Shown: positions 11,994-20,783 of the stretch, in pieces | How positions within the stretch are numbered: the stretch's first letter is position 1 | Layout: each line of letters opens with the position of its first letter | Source: Synechococcales cyanobacterium M55_K2018_004 | Lineage (GTDB): Bacteria > Cyanobacteriota > Cyanobacteriia > Elainellales > Elainellaceae | NCBI GenBank assembly: GCA_015295905.1 | Contig: DVEB01000013.1 | Span: 1-39,651 of the forward strand | Length of the DNA: 39,651 bases | Direction: 5' to 3' | The notes under the pieces: model-generated | What the model saw: only the letters and a program-made list of their open reading frames with translations | What the model was told of the DNA's origin: nothing | Databases searched by the model: none | Translations under genes and position numbers: made by a program

Positions 11994-12242
11994 CGCCATT
12001 GATTGCCATTGATTGGGAGGGGTGAAATCTTGAACATTTTCATCCTGTAGAAACCACAGATAGGATGAGGGAAAACGAGGTCGCTCGCAAACGAGTTTGC
12101 TGAGTAGAGGCAACCAAACGACAAACTACTGAGAGGGATAATGAAGTACGCAGTCAAACGTCAATTCATACAATCGCACACAAAAATAAACGGAAAATAG
12201 GATTGCACCGGTTTGCTGACATTGCTGGGATAACTGATAAAC

Positions 12243-12270
12243 AATCGTTTGACAAGCTAGGGAAACGATT
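12243..12270 (-). terminator. Weak hairpin after ppk1
   Basis: Perfect 8-base arms AATCGTTT (12243-12250) and AAACGATT (12263-12270) lie about 25 bases beyond the ppk1 stop. On the minus strand the hairpin is followed by GTTTATC, only a short T-rich stretch. It is a possible terminator separating ppk1 from xfp. Confidence 0.35.
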
Positions 12271-12293
12271 CTTGCGAGGATAACAGAGACAAA

Positions 12294-14441
12294 TCAGAGG
12301 CCCGCAAGCTTGAGCGCTCTCTCCATAAAAATGTTTTGGGCGCTCACCTCATCCGCATCGCTTTTGGGACGACGCTGGATGTAAGTTCCATCCGATTGCA
12401 GATCCCATGCTTGTCGGTTGTCGACCAAGCAGGTCTCTAGGATTTGCTTCAGTTCAGCCCGGATACTAGCATCCTCGATAGGTGCGATCGCCTCCACCCG
12501 CCGATCCAAATTACGAGGCATCCAGTCTGCACTGCCAATATACACCTCCTCCTGTCCGTTGTTGTGGAAGTAGAAAATGCGGGAGTGTTCCAGATAACGT
12601 CCCACAATACTGATGACACGAATGTTTTCGCTCACACCCTGAAGTCCCGGCCGTAGACAGCAAATACCACGGATAATCAGATCAATCTTGACACCCGCTT
12701 GTGATGCTTCGTATAACGCCCGAATCATGCCTGGATCAACAAGGGAGTTCATCTTAGCGATGATCTGTCCAGTGCCATATTCTTGCTGATGATCAATCTC
12801 TCGGCGAATCAAAGCGAGGAAGCGATCGCGCATATTCACTGGCGATACCAACAACTTGCGATAGGAACGCTGACGCGAATACCCCGTGAGGAAGTTAAAC
12901 AGATCAGTCAAGTCGGCTCCAATCTCTTCCTGACAGGTCAACAGGCTCAAATCGGTGTAGAGTTTCGCAGTCTTAGGATTATAGTTGCCTGTCCCGATAT
13001 GGCAGTAACGACGAACCTCCTCTTCTTCTTGTCGCACGACCAACACAATTTTGGTGTGCGTTTTCAGCCCTACCAAGCCATACACCACATGCACGCCCAC
13101 CTTTTCTAAGCGTCTTGCCCAGTTGATGTTATTTTCTTCATCAAAGCGGGCTTTCAGTTCGACCAGCGCCACCACTTGCTTCCCGTTCTCTGCAGCATTA
13201 ATCAATGCCTGCACAATGGGGGAATCGCTAGAGGTGCGGTAGAGTGTCATTTTGATGGTCAACACCTGGGGGTCAGCCGCTGCCTGCCGGATAAATTGTT
13301 CCACCGACGCACTGAAGGATTCGTAGGGATGATGCACAATCACATCACGTCTACGCATCACCGCAAAAATGTCGTCTTCGCGGGCAGGCTGGTCAAACTC
13401 ATCGGGGTCAGCTAGATGACGGAGACGAGGTGGAATCACCCAGGTATAGGGTTTGTCTTTTAACTCTGGCAGCGGCAACGCCAAGAACGACATCAAGTCT
13501 CTCAAGTTGAGCAATCCGTCTATCTCATAGACATCATGCTCTGACAAGTCCATTTCCTCCATCAAGGTTTGACGCATGGCAGCCGGTGTCGAGGCATGGA
13601 TTTCCATCCGCACGACGGCACCCAGATAACGCTGTCGCACCTCCTGCTCGATTGCTTCCAACAGGTCGTCTGCTTCGTCTTCTTGGAGTTCAAAATCGGT
13701 GTCGCGCGTAATGCGGAACGGGTAGTATTCCTGAATCACCATACCCGGAAACAGTGCTTCCAGGTTGTGAGCAATCGCCTGTTCCAGAGGCACCCCCGTC
13801 CAAACAACAGGATGCCCGTCGTGTTGCCGTAGGTCTTTAGGGAACTCGACAAATCGTGGCAGCAGATTGGGCACTTTGACCCGAGCAAACAGTTCTACCC
13901 CAGTGTCGGGATCTTTGACACCAACGGCCAGATTGAGGCTCAGGTTCGAGATAAAGGGGAAGGGGTGGCCAGGGTCAACCGCTAGGGGCGTTAGGACTGG
14001 GAAAATGCGCTTCTCAAAAAAGTCTTGTAAATAACGCCGCTGCTCAGGGCTGAGATCGACATAGCTCAGCAAACAAATGCCATGTTCGTGCATTTCCTGG
14101 CGCAACACAGTTTCAAAATGCTGGTGGGCCTGAGTGACCATGGGCCGCAGGTGGTGGTAGATTGCGTCTAGCTGCTCTTGGGGCGATCGCCCATCCGGTG
14201 TGAGCGAGGTGATCCCAGCTTGCACCTGCTCTTTCAAAGCAGACACCCGCACCATAAAGAACTCATCCAGGTTTGAGCAAAAAATCGCCGCAAACTTCAG
14301 CCGTTCTAGCAGCGGAGTCCGCGGATCGAGGGACTCGTGCAGCACACGGCGATTAAATTCCAACCAACTCAACTCCCGGTTGAAAAAATACTGGGGATCA
14401 TTGAGGTTAATGTCTTGGGTCGCTTCTTTTGCTCTCGCCAT
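12294..14441 (-). CDS. ppk1: Polyphosphate kinase 1
   Basis: A 715-residue enzyme that reversibly transfers the gamma-phosphate of ATP to polyphosphate. The N-terminal domain starts with FFNRELSWLEFNRRVLHE and FCSNLDEFFMVRVSALKEQ. The core has PYESFSASVEQFIRQAA and the catalytic region VGLKTHTKIVLVVRQEE, with its autophosphorylated histidine, then GTGNYNPKTAKLYTDLSLLT. The second active-site His is in IFYFHNNGQEEVYIGSADWMPRNLDRR. The length is usual. It is the most upstream gene of the minus-strand energy run, separated from xfp by about 575 bases, so it probably has its own promoter. The association with glycogen and fermentation genes fits an energy-storage role (inference). Confidence 0.96.
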   Translation of the reverse strand: MARAKEATQDINLNDPQYFFNRELSWLEFNRRVLHESLDPRTPLLERLKFAAIFCSNLDEFFMVRVSALKEQVQAGITSLTPDGRSPQEQLDAIYHHLRPMVTQAHQHFETVLRQEMHEHGICLLSYVDLSPEQRRYLQDFFEKRIFPVLTPLAVDPGHPFPFISNLSLNLAVGVKDPDTGVELFARVKVPNLLPRFVEFPKDLRQHDGHPVVWTGVPLEQAIAHNLEALFPGMVIQEYYPFRITRDTDFELQEDEADDLLEAIEQEVRQRYLGAVVRMEIHASTPAAMRQTLMEEMDLSEHDVYEIDGLLNLRDLMSFLALPLPELKDKPYTWVIPPRLRHLADPDEFDQPAREDDIFAVMRRRDVIVHHPYESFSASVEQFIRQAAADPQVLTIKMTLYRTSSDSPIVQALINAAENGKQVVALVELKARFDEENNINWARRLEKVGVHVVYGLVGLKTHTKIVLVVRQEEEEVRRYCHIGTGNYNPKTAKLYTDLSLLTCQEEIGADLTDLFNFLTGYSRQRSYRKLLVSPVNMRDRFLALIRREIDHQQEYGTGQIIAKMNSLVDPGMIRALYEASQAGVKIDLIIRGICCLRPGLQGVSENIRVISIVGRYLEHSRIFYFHNNGQEEVYIGSADWMPRNLDRRVEAIAPIEDASIRAELKQILETCLVDNRQAWDLQSDGTYIQRRPKSDADEVSAQNIFMERALKLAGL

Positions 14442-14590
14442 GAATCTTCTCAGACGCTTGCTGGGTGCTTTTCCTTCAGAAGAAACTTATCCTGAGGAAC
14501 ACTCATCAGTAAACGCCATTCGGCTTAAGCACGGGTTAAGTTTTTCACCTGTTCTCAATGATTTAAGATTTTATTTAGAGGTCACTAGTT

Positions 14591-14686
14591 TTAAGGTGAA
14601 TTCGGGATAAGCTGAAACCCTTGCTGTTCCGTGCGCGTCGCGCACGGAAAATTAAAGGTTTCAGCTTACCTCGAATTCACGTTAAG
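14591..14686. repeat. Family A palindromic repeat, copy A2 (both ends present)
   Basis: A long inverted repeat with outer ends TTAA-GTGAATTCG (left) and CGAATTCAC-GTTAA (right), then GATAAGCTGAAACC or its counterpart, and a centre GTGCGCGTCGCGCAC. The left arm carries CCTTGCTGTTCCGTGCGCG, while the right arm corresponds to CCTTTAATTTTCCGTGCGCG, so the two arms come from two sequence variants. It lies upstream of ppk1 in the 505-base gap between ppk1 and the MFS gene. Confidence 0.8.
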
Positions 14687-14805
14687 GGAGGTAACGTCTT
14701 GGCGAGGGTTGATTCGCCTCTAAGTTAGCCTCGACTTTAGACTCATTGTCCTACCTGTGCCGAGAGACGCTCTCTGAGCGCGCGCCCCGTGGCGCTGATT
14801 GCCCA

Positions 14806-14959
14806 AGGCACGAAAAGTCATGAAATTCTTGCGATATAGCGCTACACGCATAGGTTAGGACAAAGCGTTTTGAGGGAAATCCCGCCCAGCGGGATTTCCC
14901 TCAAAATGCGTTTTACATCATGAGCGCGTAGCGCTGTATAAGAATTTCACGACTTTTCG
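14806..14959. repeat. Family D large palindromic repeat, copy 1
   Basis: A nested inverted repeat of about 150 bases. The outer arms are GAAAAGTCATGAAATTCTT (left) and the near-complement of it at the right (14940-14958). The middle arms contain GCGCTAC, and the central hairpin has 21-base arms (14865-14885 and 14889-14909) around CCA with one G-T pair. The second copy is at 28283-28378. The right outer arm runs into the transporter gene and provides its last codons and stop at 14947. Confidence 0.82.
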
Positions 14960-16365
14960 CGCCCTTTAGTCGGAATTTTAAGTTGATGCGGTGTTGCCAG
15001 AAAAAGCCAGCCCTCGACCAAGGCGAGCAATGGAGACCCTAAAGGACTAATCACCCAGCGCCAGAGGAAGTCGGCGATCGCTGTTTTCCTAGGGGCATTC
15101 AGCGCAACCGTAGCCACCCCAATCGCGAGGATCGCCAACGTGGCAGTGACGTAGAAGAAGGGCGAAAAACTCCCCGTAATGGCACGAATGCCACCGGCGG
15201 TGAAGATACCTGACAGGCCGCCAATGCCGAACGCAGTAAACAACAGACCATAATTGCTGGGGTAATTATCGAGGCCAAAAAAGCTGAGCGTTGCAGCAGG
15301 AGCAACTGCCAGCCATGCCCCCAGACAGAACCAAAAGAGGCAGAAAGCAATACAGAAGTTGACAATTTGACCAGTCCCAGTGTTAACCATGATGATGGAA
15401 GCAGTCAGGATTAAGAGATTAATCAAAATGATGGTTCGTTTGGGTCTGAGGCGATCATTCAGCCAACCAAACAGGGGACGACCAATTCCATTAAAGACGG
15501 CAAACAGCGGCACAAGTTGGGTCAGGACAATGGGTTCTAGCCCCACCACTTCTTGACTGATTTGAGCCGTGGTGGCGATCGCCGTCAACCCCGTAAAGGT
15601 GCCCACAATGTAGCAACACCAGAGACCGTAGAAGGTCTGAGTTTGCGGCATGGGGAGGTTGTTGCTGGCCTTGGGGTCTGGGTTAATGGTAGGTAGGGGT
15701 GGGTGCCAGCCGGGGGGCTGCCAGCGGGGGGGCGGCAGCCGCAGGGTGCTGGCGATCGCCAGAATAATAGCCAGAAAAGCCGTTCCCAGGATCACAAAGG
15801 TCGTGCGCACCCCCCAGCCAGCAAAACCCAGACGTGAACTGCCGTTAATTAACACAAAGGAAATCGGTGCGGTGATTAGGGGAGAGAGGCCAAATCCCAC
15901 AACCGTCATACCAACTGCAAAGCCCTTGCGGTCTGGAAACCACCGGGCTGCGACGGCTAGCGGCACTCCGTAGGCAATGCCGACGCCAATTCCGGCAACC
16001 ACGCCATAGCTGAAGACTAGGAACGGCAAATTAGGCGCCATACTCGACAGATAGTAGCCGATCGCCACGATGATGCCGCCCAAGGTGGTCAAAATGCGGG
16101 GACTGCAACGGTTCATGTATAGTCCGGTAATGGGCATGACGAGGGTAAACATCACGCCTAGCACTAGGAACGGCAACAAAATTGCACCAGGTCGGCTTTG
16201 CAGTTCGGCCTCAAACGGCCCACTGAAGATACTCCAGGAGTAGACCGTTCCCAGACACAGCAGCACCATTAGCCCTAGTGGGATGAACAACCAGCGCCCC
16301 ACCTCAGGACGCAGGCCAAACGGTCGAGCCTCGGAGGGAAAATCGAAGAACTTTGGGTCAGCCAT
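14947..16365 (-). CDS. MFS transporter, OFA (oxalate/formate antiporter-like) type
   Basis: A 472-residue inner-membrane protein with about twelve hydrophobic segments. The N-terminal half has WLFIPLGLMVLLCLGTVYSWSIFSGPFE, the characteristic opening of OFA-type carriers, and ARWFPDRKGFAVGMTVVGFGLSPLI. The second half carries VPLFAVFNGIGRPLFGWLNDRLRPKR. A Pro/Trp-rich cytoplasmic loop separates the halves. OFA members carry small organic anions such as oxalate, formate or related acids. The substrate here is unknown, but an organic-acid exporter would suit the neighbouring fermentation genes. The start overlaps the stop of the protease gene by 8 bases (16358-16365), implying coupled translation. 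The last residues (REKS) are encoded by the family D repeat. Confidence 0.85.
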   Translation of the reverse strand: MADPKFFDFPSEARPFGLRPEVGRWLFIPLGLMVLLCLGTVYSWSIFSGPFEAELQSRPGAILLPFLVLGVMFTLVMPITGLYMNRCSPRILTTLGGIIVAIGYYLSSMAPNLPFLVFSYGVVAGIGVGIAYGVPLAVAARWFPDRKGFAVGMTVVGFGLSPLITAPISFVLINGSSRLGFAGWGVRTTFVILGTAFLAIILAIASTLRLPPPRWQPPGWHPPLPTINPDPKASNNLPMPQTQTFYGLWCCYIVGTFTGLTAIATTAQISQEVVGLEPIVLTQLVPLFAVFNGIGRPLFGWLNDRLRPKRTIILINLLILTASIIMVNTGTGQIVNFCIAFCLFWFCLGAWLAVAPAATLSFFGLDNYPSNYGLLFTAFGIGGLSGIFTAGGIRAITGSFSPFFYVTATLAILAIGVATVALNAPRKTAIADFLWRWVISPLGSPLLALVEGWLFLATPHQLKIPTKGREKS

Positions 16366-17227
16366 TCTTTTTCTTGTCTGGTATGGCAGGCAGCGAGGGA
16401 CGCTCCTGGTAGGGCATTGGGATGTATTGTACCGAGGGACGCCCCTGCGGTGGTTGGGGATAGAGATCCATCAGGTCATAAATTTCTCTCGGCAGTCCAG
16501 CAGTGACGGGTAAGCCGAGGCTAGTGGCTTCCTCAACCGAAATGGGATAGTCGTGGGTGACCTGTCCTGTGGTGAGGGCTTCAACAATCCGCTCGATATT
16601 TTCGAGGTTCACCTTGGGATGAGGCTTCACATCTTGCAAGAGCGATCGCACAAATCGCTGCACTTGGTTCATGGCCTTTTGTGCCACATCCGCCATGACC
16701 AGCGTTTCATCCTCAATGCGTTCGATGGGTTTTTGTCTCACAACATTTAACAAACTGGCAGCAGCGGTGCTGCCCAGTTGGGGATCAACAGGGCCAAGCA
16801 CCGCATTTTCATCCATGACAATTTCATCAGCGGCAAGCGCCAGCATCGTGCCACCGCTCATGGCGTAATGGGGCACAAAGACGGTGACTTTGGCATTGTG
16901 GCGCACCAGTGCTCGTCCAATCTGCTCCGTCGCCAACACCAGGCCACCAGGCGTGTGCAGGATCAAGTCGATGGGCACATCCGGTGGAGTCAGGCGAATA
17001 GCACGTAGGACCTGTTCTGAATCTTCAATACTGATGTAGCGAGAGATGGGAATACCCAGCAAGCTAATAGATTCCTGCCGATGGATCAACAGAATCACAC
17101 GACTGCCGCGCTTTTGCTCAAAAGCCCGAATGGCATAGAGGCGACGAAACTCAACTATACGCCGTTGAATCAGGGGTTGAATGCTCGAAATAATCAGAAA
17201 AATCCAGAACAGGTTCAAAAAATCCAT
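16358..17227 (-). CDS. Membrane-anchored Clp-fold serine protease, SDH/SppA-like family
   Basis: A 289-residue protein from the ATG at 17227; the frame extends 24 codons upstream, but MDFLNLFWIFLIISS makes a proper N-terminal membrane anchor. The crotonase/Clp-fold core has DLILHTPGGLVLATEQIGRAL, then HYAMSGGTMLALAADEIVMDENAVLGPVDPQLG, where the Ser in AMSGGT is the likely nucleophile. This matches the family of archaeal and bacterial serine dehydrogenase proteinases. Family members are thought to cleave membrane or signal-peptide remnants; the target here is unknown. The C terminus is Pro-rich and ends in Lys. It overlaps the transporter gene by 8 bases and is probably upstream in the same operon. 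Confidence 0.85.
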   Translation of the reverse strand: MDFLNLFWIFLIISSIQPLIQRRIVEFRRLYAIRAFEQKRGSRVILLIHRQESISLLGIPISRYISIEDSEQVLRAIRLTPPDVPIDLILHTPGGLVLATEQIGRALVRHNAKVTVFVPHYAMSGGTMLALAADEIVMDENAVLGPVDPQLGSTAAASLLNVVRQKPIERIEDETLVMADVAQKAMNQVQRFVRSLLQDVKPHPKVNLENIERIVEALTTGQVTHDYPISVEEATSLGLPVTAGLPREIYDLMDLYPQPPQGRPSVQYIPMPYQERPSLPAIPDKKKNG

Positions 17228-17393
17228 GGATGACTCCCAAGCAGTAAACGGCGAGGCAAGCGTGTTGTGTAAGGTGAACCAAGCCACGTTTCCTGCCACA
17301 ACACATTACTGGACTTTGGGCTAATTTTCTTGGTTTCGCCGTCAGGTGGACTCGCCAGCACAGCTTGCCGCCCTCCTGATTGATAGCACCTAA

Positions 17394-17428
17394 CCCCTGC
17401 AATACTTGCACAACAAGTATTGCAGGGG
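17394..17428. repeat. Single perfect 15-base-arm palindrome
   Basis: CCCCTGCAATACTTG (17394-17408) and its exact complement (17414-17428) surround the loop CACAA; one further A-T pair extends the stem. It is in the 420-base gap between the divergent protease gene and the gene at 17648. No other copy is seen in the window. It is either another dispersed palindrome or a regulatory RNA hairpin. Confidence 0.7.
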
Positions 17429-17486
17429 TCAGGTACCCTTCATTAAAGGCCAAACTTGATTCATACGGAATCCGTCATAAAGTAGC

Positions 17487-17537
17487 GGTTTGTCGTGGTG
17501 TAAACCGACTCAATAACCGACGGAGTCGGTATAATAT
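17487..17537 (+). repeat. Family B double-hairpin repeat, copy 2 (hairpin 1 inverted)
   Basis: Hairpin 1 reads GGTTT-GTCGTGGTGT-AAACC (17487-17506), the exact reverse complement of hairpin 1 in copy 1, while hairpin 2 (ACCGACTC at 17504-17511, GAGTCGGT at 17523-17530) keeps the same direction. It is followed by TATAATATGAAT, which could act as a -10 box for the gene at 17648. Confidence 0.78.
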
Positions 17538-17647
17538 GAATAAAAATAAAACAGCGATCGCGAATACAGAATTTTTTAAGAGAGTCTGAAATACTAGGTT
17601 GGTAGCTTAGTCGCCTCATCTCGCTACATCACGGAGGCTCATCAAAC

Positions 17648-18013
17648 ATGACACAACTTCCCCCGGACGACCGCCCTCCGGACGACCGTTCCTCTGACGA
17701 TCTCCCCCCTGAGGAACTCTCTCTGCACGATCGCCTTCTACAACTCCACCTGCAAAAATCCTTCGGTCAACGCTTCCTTGAACGGTGCGATCGCTCCCTG
17801 CAAAAGCTGCTGGCTGAGTGTCAGTGGGCGTTTACCCCCCACGCCGATGTTCTCACAGTGGAGATCCACTGTCCTACCCTAGAGAACTACGCTCAGATAC
17901 TAGACCACACAGAGCAGCTTGGCTCCTCCCTAATCCACCTGACGAATACGGCGAAGATCCAAATCTTCTCCCCCAGTGAGCGAGCGACCACGATCGAGAT
18001 TCGCTGTCCGTAA
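17648..18013 (+). CDS. Small protein of unknown function with Asp/Pro-repeat N terminus
   Basis: A 121-residue acidic protein that I do not recognise. The N terminus is a low-complexity stretch in which PPDDR is repeated, followed by PPEEL. Residues 25-60 are Leu-rich and probably helical, and the remainder (VLTVEIHCPTLENYAQIL, LTNTAKIQIFSP, TTIEIRCP) has alternating hydrophobic residues typical of beta strands. No membrane segment or signal peptide is seen. GGAGG (17633-17637) precedes the ATG, with a rather long spacing. It converges on the membrane protein gene, with only 12 bases between the stops. Confidence 0.8.
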   Translation: MTQLPPDDRPPDDRSSDDLPPEELSLHDRLLQLHLQKSFGQRFLERCDRSLQKLLAECQWAFTPHADVLTVEIHCPTLENYAQILDHTEQLGSSLIHLTNTAKIQIFSPSERATTIEIRCP

Positions 18014-18025
18014 CCCACCTTGCAA

Positions 18026-18397
18026 TCATGGCTGGACTGCCAGAAATTCTGGAATGCCCAGGACATGAAAATAAACGAGAGCAGCAATGATCACCGTGTA
18101 GAGCGTTGAGCCACCTAACCCCAATAGGAGGTCGCGCTTGAACTGGCGCTGCTCCTGGTTCATCAATAGATCCATGGCTCCCATCTGCATCATCAGAATT
18201 CCCAAGACATTTGAGAGCCAGTAGCCGATTACTGTCCCTGGCAGAAACCAGGCAGGATTGAGCCATTTCAGCCCATAGCCAAATGCCAGGGCAATCGGCA
18301 GGTTGAAAACCAGGTCATTCCACCAGGAGAGGGGAGACAGCATATAGCCAATCCCGACCATTGCGCCACCCCGCAGTTTTTTGAACAGGTTCCCCAT
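18026..18397 (-). CDS. Small integral membrane protein of unknown function
   Basis: A 123-residue protein with about three hydrophobic spans: residues 10-22 with LVFNLPIALAFGYG beyond, FLPGTVIGYWLSNVLGILMMQMG, and STLYTVIIAALVYFHVLGI near the C terminus. A basic N terminus (NLFKKLRGG) suggests a cytoplasmic start. There is no recognisable domain or catalytic motif. It has the look of a conserved cyanobacterial hypothetical protein. It converges with the gene at 17648-18013 and has the family F and A repeats immediately upstream, so its promoter probably lies within or beyond them. Confidence 0.8.
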   Translation of the reverse strand: MGNLFKKLRGGAMVGIGYMLSPLSWWNDLVFNLPIALAFGYGLKWLNPAWFLPGTVIGYWLSNVLGILMMQMGAMDLLMNQEQRQFKRDLLLGLGGSTLYTVIIAALVYFHVLGIPEFLAVQP

Positions 18398-18432
18398 GAT
18401 TTGCGATCGCTCCGTTCCGTTAGTACCTGATG

Positions 18433-18503
18433 CTCGGCTCCCCTGCTGCCAACTTGGCAGCAGGGGCTAGGGGATGAGGGCCTGCAAAGGTGACATGCTC
18501 TCA
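18433..18503. repeat. Family F dispersed repeat, copy 2
   Basis: It matches 11921-11993 and contains a perfect 11-base-arm hairpin CCCCTGCTGCC-AACTT-GGCAGCAGGGG. Relative to copy 1, C-to-G changes occur on one arm with the matching G-to-C on the other. It is upstream of the membrane protein gene and abuts family A copy A3. Confidence 0.78.
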
Positions 18504-18510
18504 ACAACAA

Positions 18511-18566
18511 GGGGCTTGGGGCGCCGTGCGGTGCTCCAAAACCCGCTCAACCCGAACTGACGTTAG
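18511..18566. repeat. Family A repeat, copy A3 (first hairpin plus right end only)
   Basis: GGGGCTTGGGGC-GCC-GTGC-GGTGCTCC-AAAACCC corresponds to the first hairpin of copy A6, and CAACCCGAACTGACGTTA to the right end of A2. The second hairpin is missing. It begins 7 bases after the family F copy. Confidence 0.6.
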
Positions 18567-18570
18567 TGAT

Positions 18571-18596
18571 ACTAGTTAGTCATGCTAGTTAGTCAT
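18571..18596. repeat. 13-base tandem repeat at the end of the LLM gene
   Basis: Two adjacent units, ACTAGTTAGTCAT (18571-18583) and GCTAGTTAGTCAT (18584-18596), then a partial ACTAATG. The second unit includes the stop codon of the minus-strand gene at 18593. Confidence 0.65.
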
Positions 18597-19597
18597 ACTA
18601 ATGGACGCACAGCTTCTGCGTAAAGCGTCATGCTGTCCAAATTCTTCTGCAGCTCAAAGGAGCAGGGTTTCAGGGCCAGCGTTCCCAATGGCAGGGCATC
18701 CTGTAACCGCTTGATGCGATCGCCACAGGTCTGCACACTACCAATGATGGCGTTTTCCAGCAAATACTGTTCCTCAAAACAGCCGCCCGGTTTGCCATTC
18801 ACATGCAAGTGTTGCGTTTTTCCGGTGTTTTGGAGATGGGCCGTGTTTCGTTGCATGCGAGCCGCAAAATTCTGGAGGAAGGGCAGGGCCTCGGCGATCG
18901 CCTCTTCATCCGTTTTGGCGCAGAAGAAGAACCGGGTCAGCACCAGAGCATCACTACCTGAGGAATTGATCGCCCGATAGCGAGATACATTCTTCTGCAA
19001 TTGCTCGAGCGAAAACGGCGCACCGCCCATAATGCCGAAGGAATGCAACGCAGCTAGGGCGATCGCGTCTGCATCACTAGTGGCAATGTAGACGGGGATG
19101 TGGGGCTGCAACGGTCGGGGCTGAATGGTGAGACGATCGCACTGGTAATACTTACCTGCGAAGGAAACATTTTCGTGGTAAAGCAACTTTTCGATCAGTT
19201 CGAGGGCTTCAAGAGTGCGCGATCGCGCCTCCTCCATCGAAATGCCAAAATGCCGATTTTGTTCGGGAAAGGGACCACCCTTTGCCACGCCAAACAGTAA
19301 CCGCCCCTTGGTCAGATGATCTAACGTTGCCATCTCCTCCGCCACAGCAACGGGGTCATGAAAGGCTAAGAGTACCGCTGCGGTGCCCAGGCGAATTGTG
19401 GAGGTCACACCTGCTAAGTAGGCCAGCAATACTGAAATGGATGCGCTAATTTGATCGGGACTAAAGTGGTGCTCTGTGATCCAGGCTTCCTCAAAGCCTA
19501 ATTGTTCTCCATGCCGCACGATTGCCATCTGCTCAAACATGGCTCGCTGGGCATCTTGGTGATGATTGTCATAAGTACAAAAAAGTCCAGTTTTCAT
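18593..19597 (-). CDS. LLM-class flavin-dependent oxidoreductase (bacterial luciferase-like)
   Basis: A 334-residue TIM-barrel flavin enzyme. Typical features are the N-terminal strand MKTGLFCTYDNHHQD, the segment EAWITEHHFSPDQISASISVLLAYLAGVTSTIRLGTAAVLL, and RLLFGVAKGGPFPEQNRHFGIS. Mid-protein IQPRPLQPHIPVYIATSDADAIALAALHSFGIMGG matches the phosphate-binding part of the fold. Such proteins use reduced FMN or F420 to oxidise varied substrates, and the substrate is not predictable. The gene stands alone; the next gene upstream is divergent. Its last codons overlap a 13-base tandem repeat. Confidence 0.9.
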   Translation of the reverse strand: MKTGLFCTYDNHHQDAQRAMFEQMAIVRHGEQLGFEEAWITEHHFSPDQISASISVLLAYLAGVTSTIRLGTAAVLLAFHDPVAVAEEMATLDHLTKGRLLFGVAKGGPFPEQNRHFGISMEEARSRTLEALELIEKLLYHENVSFAGKYYQCDRLTIQPRPLQPHIPVYIATSDADAIALAALHSFGIMGGAPFSLEQLQKNVSRYRAINSSGSDALVLTRFFFCAKTDEEAIAEALPFLQNFAARMQRNTAHLQNTGKTQHLHVNGKPGGCFEEQYLLENAIIGSVQTCGDRIKRLQDALPLGTLALKPCSFELQKNLDSMTLYAEAVRPLV

Positions 19598-20000
19598 TGG
19601 CTCAGCCGTTCCAAGGCGATATCCGAGGCAATATTTGAGAAAATCTATTTTGCTGATGAGTTATGCCTTAAGTATGGATGATTTCAGTCGTTTACTTCAG
19701 TGACTCAAATAACATAACGATTTCGTAGTCAAAGATCGCAGCAGTTCTCTATAAAACTTTGCAGACCTTGCCAAATCAACGTGATTCGACAATCCCCGTT
19801 TCAGCGATGCAAATCAATGCAGAGACTGTAATAAAAGAACCACAAAGATGCCTGGACATTACCAGCCAGAGGACATAGGGTGCCCAGAATTAAAATTCAA
19901 AATCTAGTGGCAGGACGTTAAGTTGCCTTATTGGGTGTTTCAGAAACGTTGCGATCGCGTCAACGTTAAGGGTATCCTGCATCTGTTTCACGTTCCGGTG
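19598..20000. promoter_or_regulatory. Divergent intergenic region between LLM and HAD genes
   Basis: About 400 AT-richer bases between divergently transcribed genes; both promoters must lie here. I see no clear hairpin, palindrome or ORF of substance. The HAD frame is open back to a TTG at 19923, but no ribosome binding site favours that start. Confidence 0.4.
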
Positions 20001-20708
20001 ATGGCAAAACTCGCCGCTACAGTTCCCATGCTAAAAGCACTTTTGTTTGATCTGGATGGCACCATTGCCAACACTGACCCGATTCACTTTGAGAATTGGC
20101 GCGAAATTGCAGCACGGCTTGGCAAGCCGATCGACCTGGAATACTACCAGCGGCATTTCAGTGGTCGTCTAAACGAAACGATTGTGGCAGAGCAATTTCC
20201 TCAACTCACGCCAGAGGAAGGTATTGCCTTGAGTCAGGCTAAAGAAGCGGCCTTTCGTCGGCAAGCAGCCGGTCAGCTCCAACCCATGCCGGGCCTGCTT
20301 GAGCTGTTGCAGTGGATGGATGAGTTAGGGCTGAAACGCGCTGCAGTGACCAATGCCCCCGTTGAAAATGTAGAGTTTTTGCTGCGGGTGTTGAACTTGC
20401 AGCCATACTTTCCCCTCGTGGTGTTGGGCGACCTGTTGCCCAAGGGCAAGCCCGACCCCATGCCCTACCAAGTGGCGTTGGAGCAGTTGGGCATCGCGGC
20501 AGATGAGGCGATCGCCTTTGAAGATTCTCCTTCTGGCATTCGGTCTGCCGTGGGGGCGGATATTTTTACGGTGGCGATCGCCTCTACCCACAGTCCCGCT
20601 TACCTAGCAGAATTGGGAGCCTCCCTCGTCATTCCCGACTTTACCGACCTGCGGCTCGAAGCATTCCTCAGAGCAGTTTTGCAGTCTGAGACCATCGCAC
20701 TCCCCTAA
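20001..20708 (+). CDS. HAD superfamily phosphatase/phosphomutase (subfamily IA, beta-PGM-like)
   Basis: About 235 residues. Motif I is LLFDLDGT with nucleophile Asp17 and Asp19. Motif II is the Thr in AAVTNAP, motif III is the Lys in LPKGKPDP, and motif IV is FEDSPSGIRSA. The cap is the helical C1 type (HFENWREIAARLGKPIDLEYYQRHFSGRLNE), as in beta-phosphoglucomutase and phosphoglycolate phosphatase. It probably acts on a small sugar or carboxylate phosphate; the exact substrate is unknown. I chose the ATG at 20001; the ATG at 20028 (MLKALLFDLDGT) is an equally plausible start and would remove nine residues. Confidence 0.88.
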   Translation: MAKLAATVPMLKALLFDLDGTIANTDPIHFENWREIAARLGKPIDLEYYQRHFSGRLNETIVAEQFPQLTPEEGIALSQAKEAAFRRQAAGQLQPMPGLLELLQWMDELGLKRAAVTNAPVENVEFLLRVLNLQPYFPLVVLGDLLPKGKPDPMPYQVALEQLGIAADEAIAFEDSPSGIRSAVGADIFTVAIASTHSPAYLAELGASLVIPDFTDLRLEAFLRAVLQSETIALP

Positions 20709-20783
20709 AACATCCGATACTAGACAAGGGAACCCTGCCTCGCAGCATCCCCCATCACAACTGTCTTCCCTGGAGAAATGCTC

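Noticed and set aside
11712-12157. Minus-strand open frames upstream of xfp (133 and 93 codons).
   Set aside because: They run through the family F repeat, overlap each other in different frames and have no ribosome site or recognisable protein pattern.
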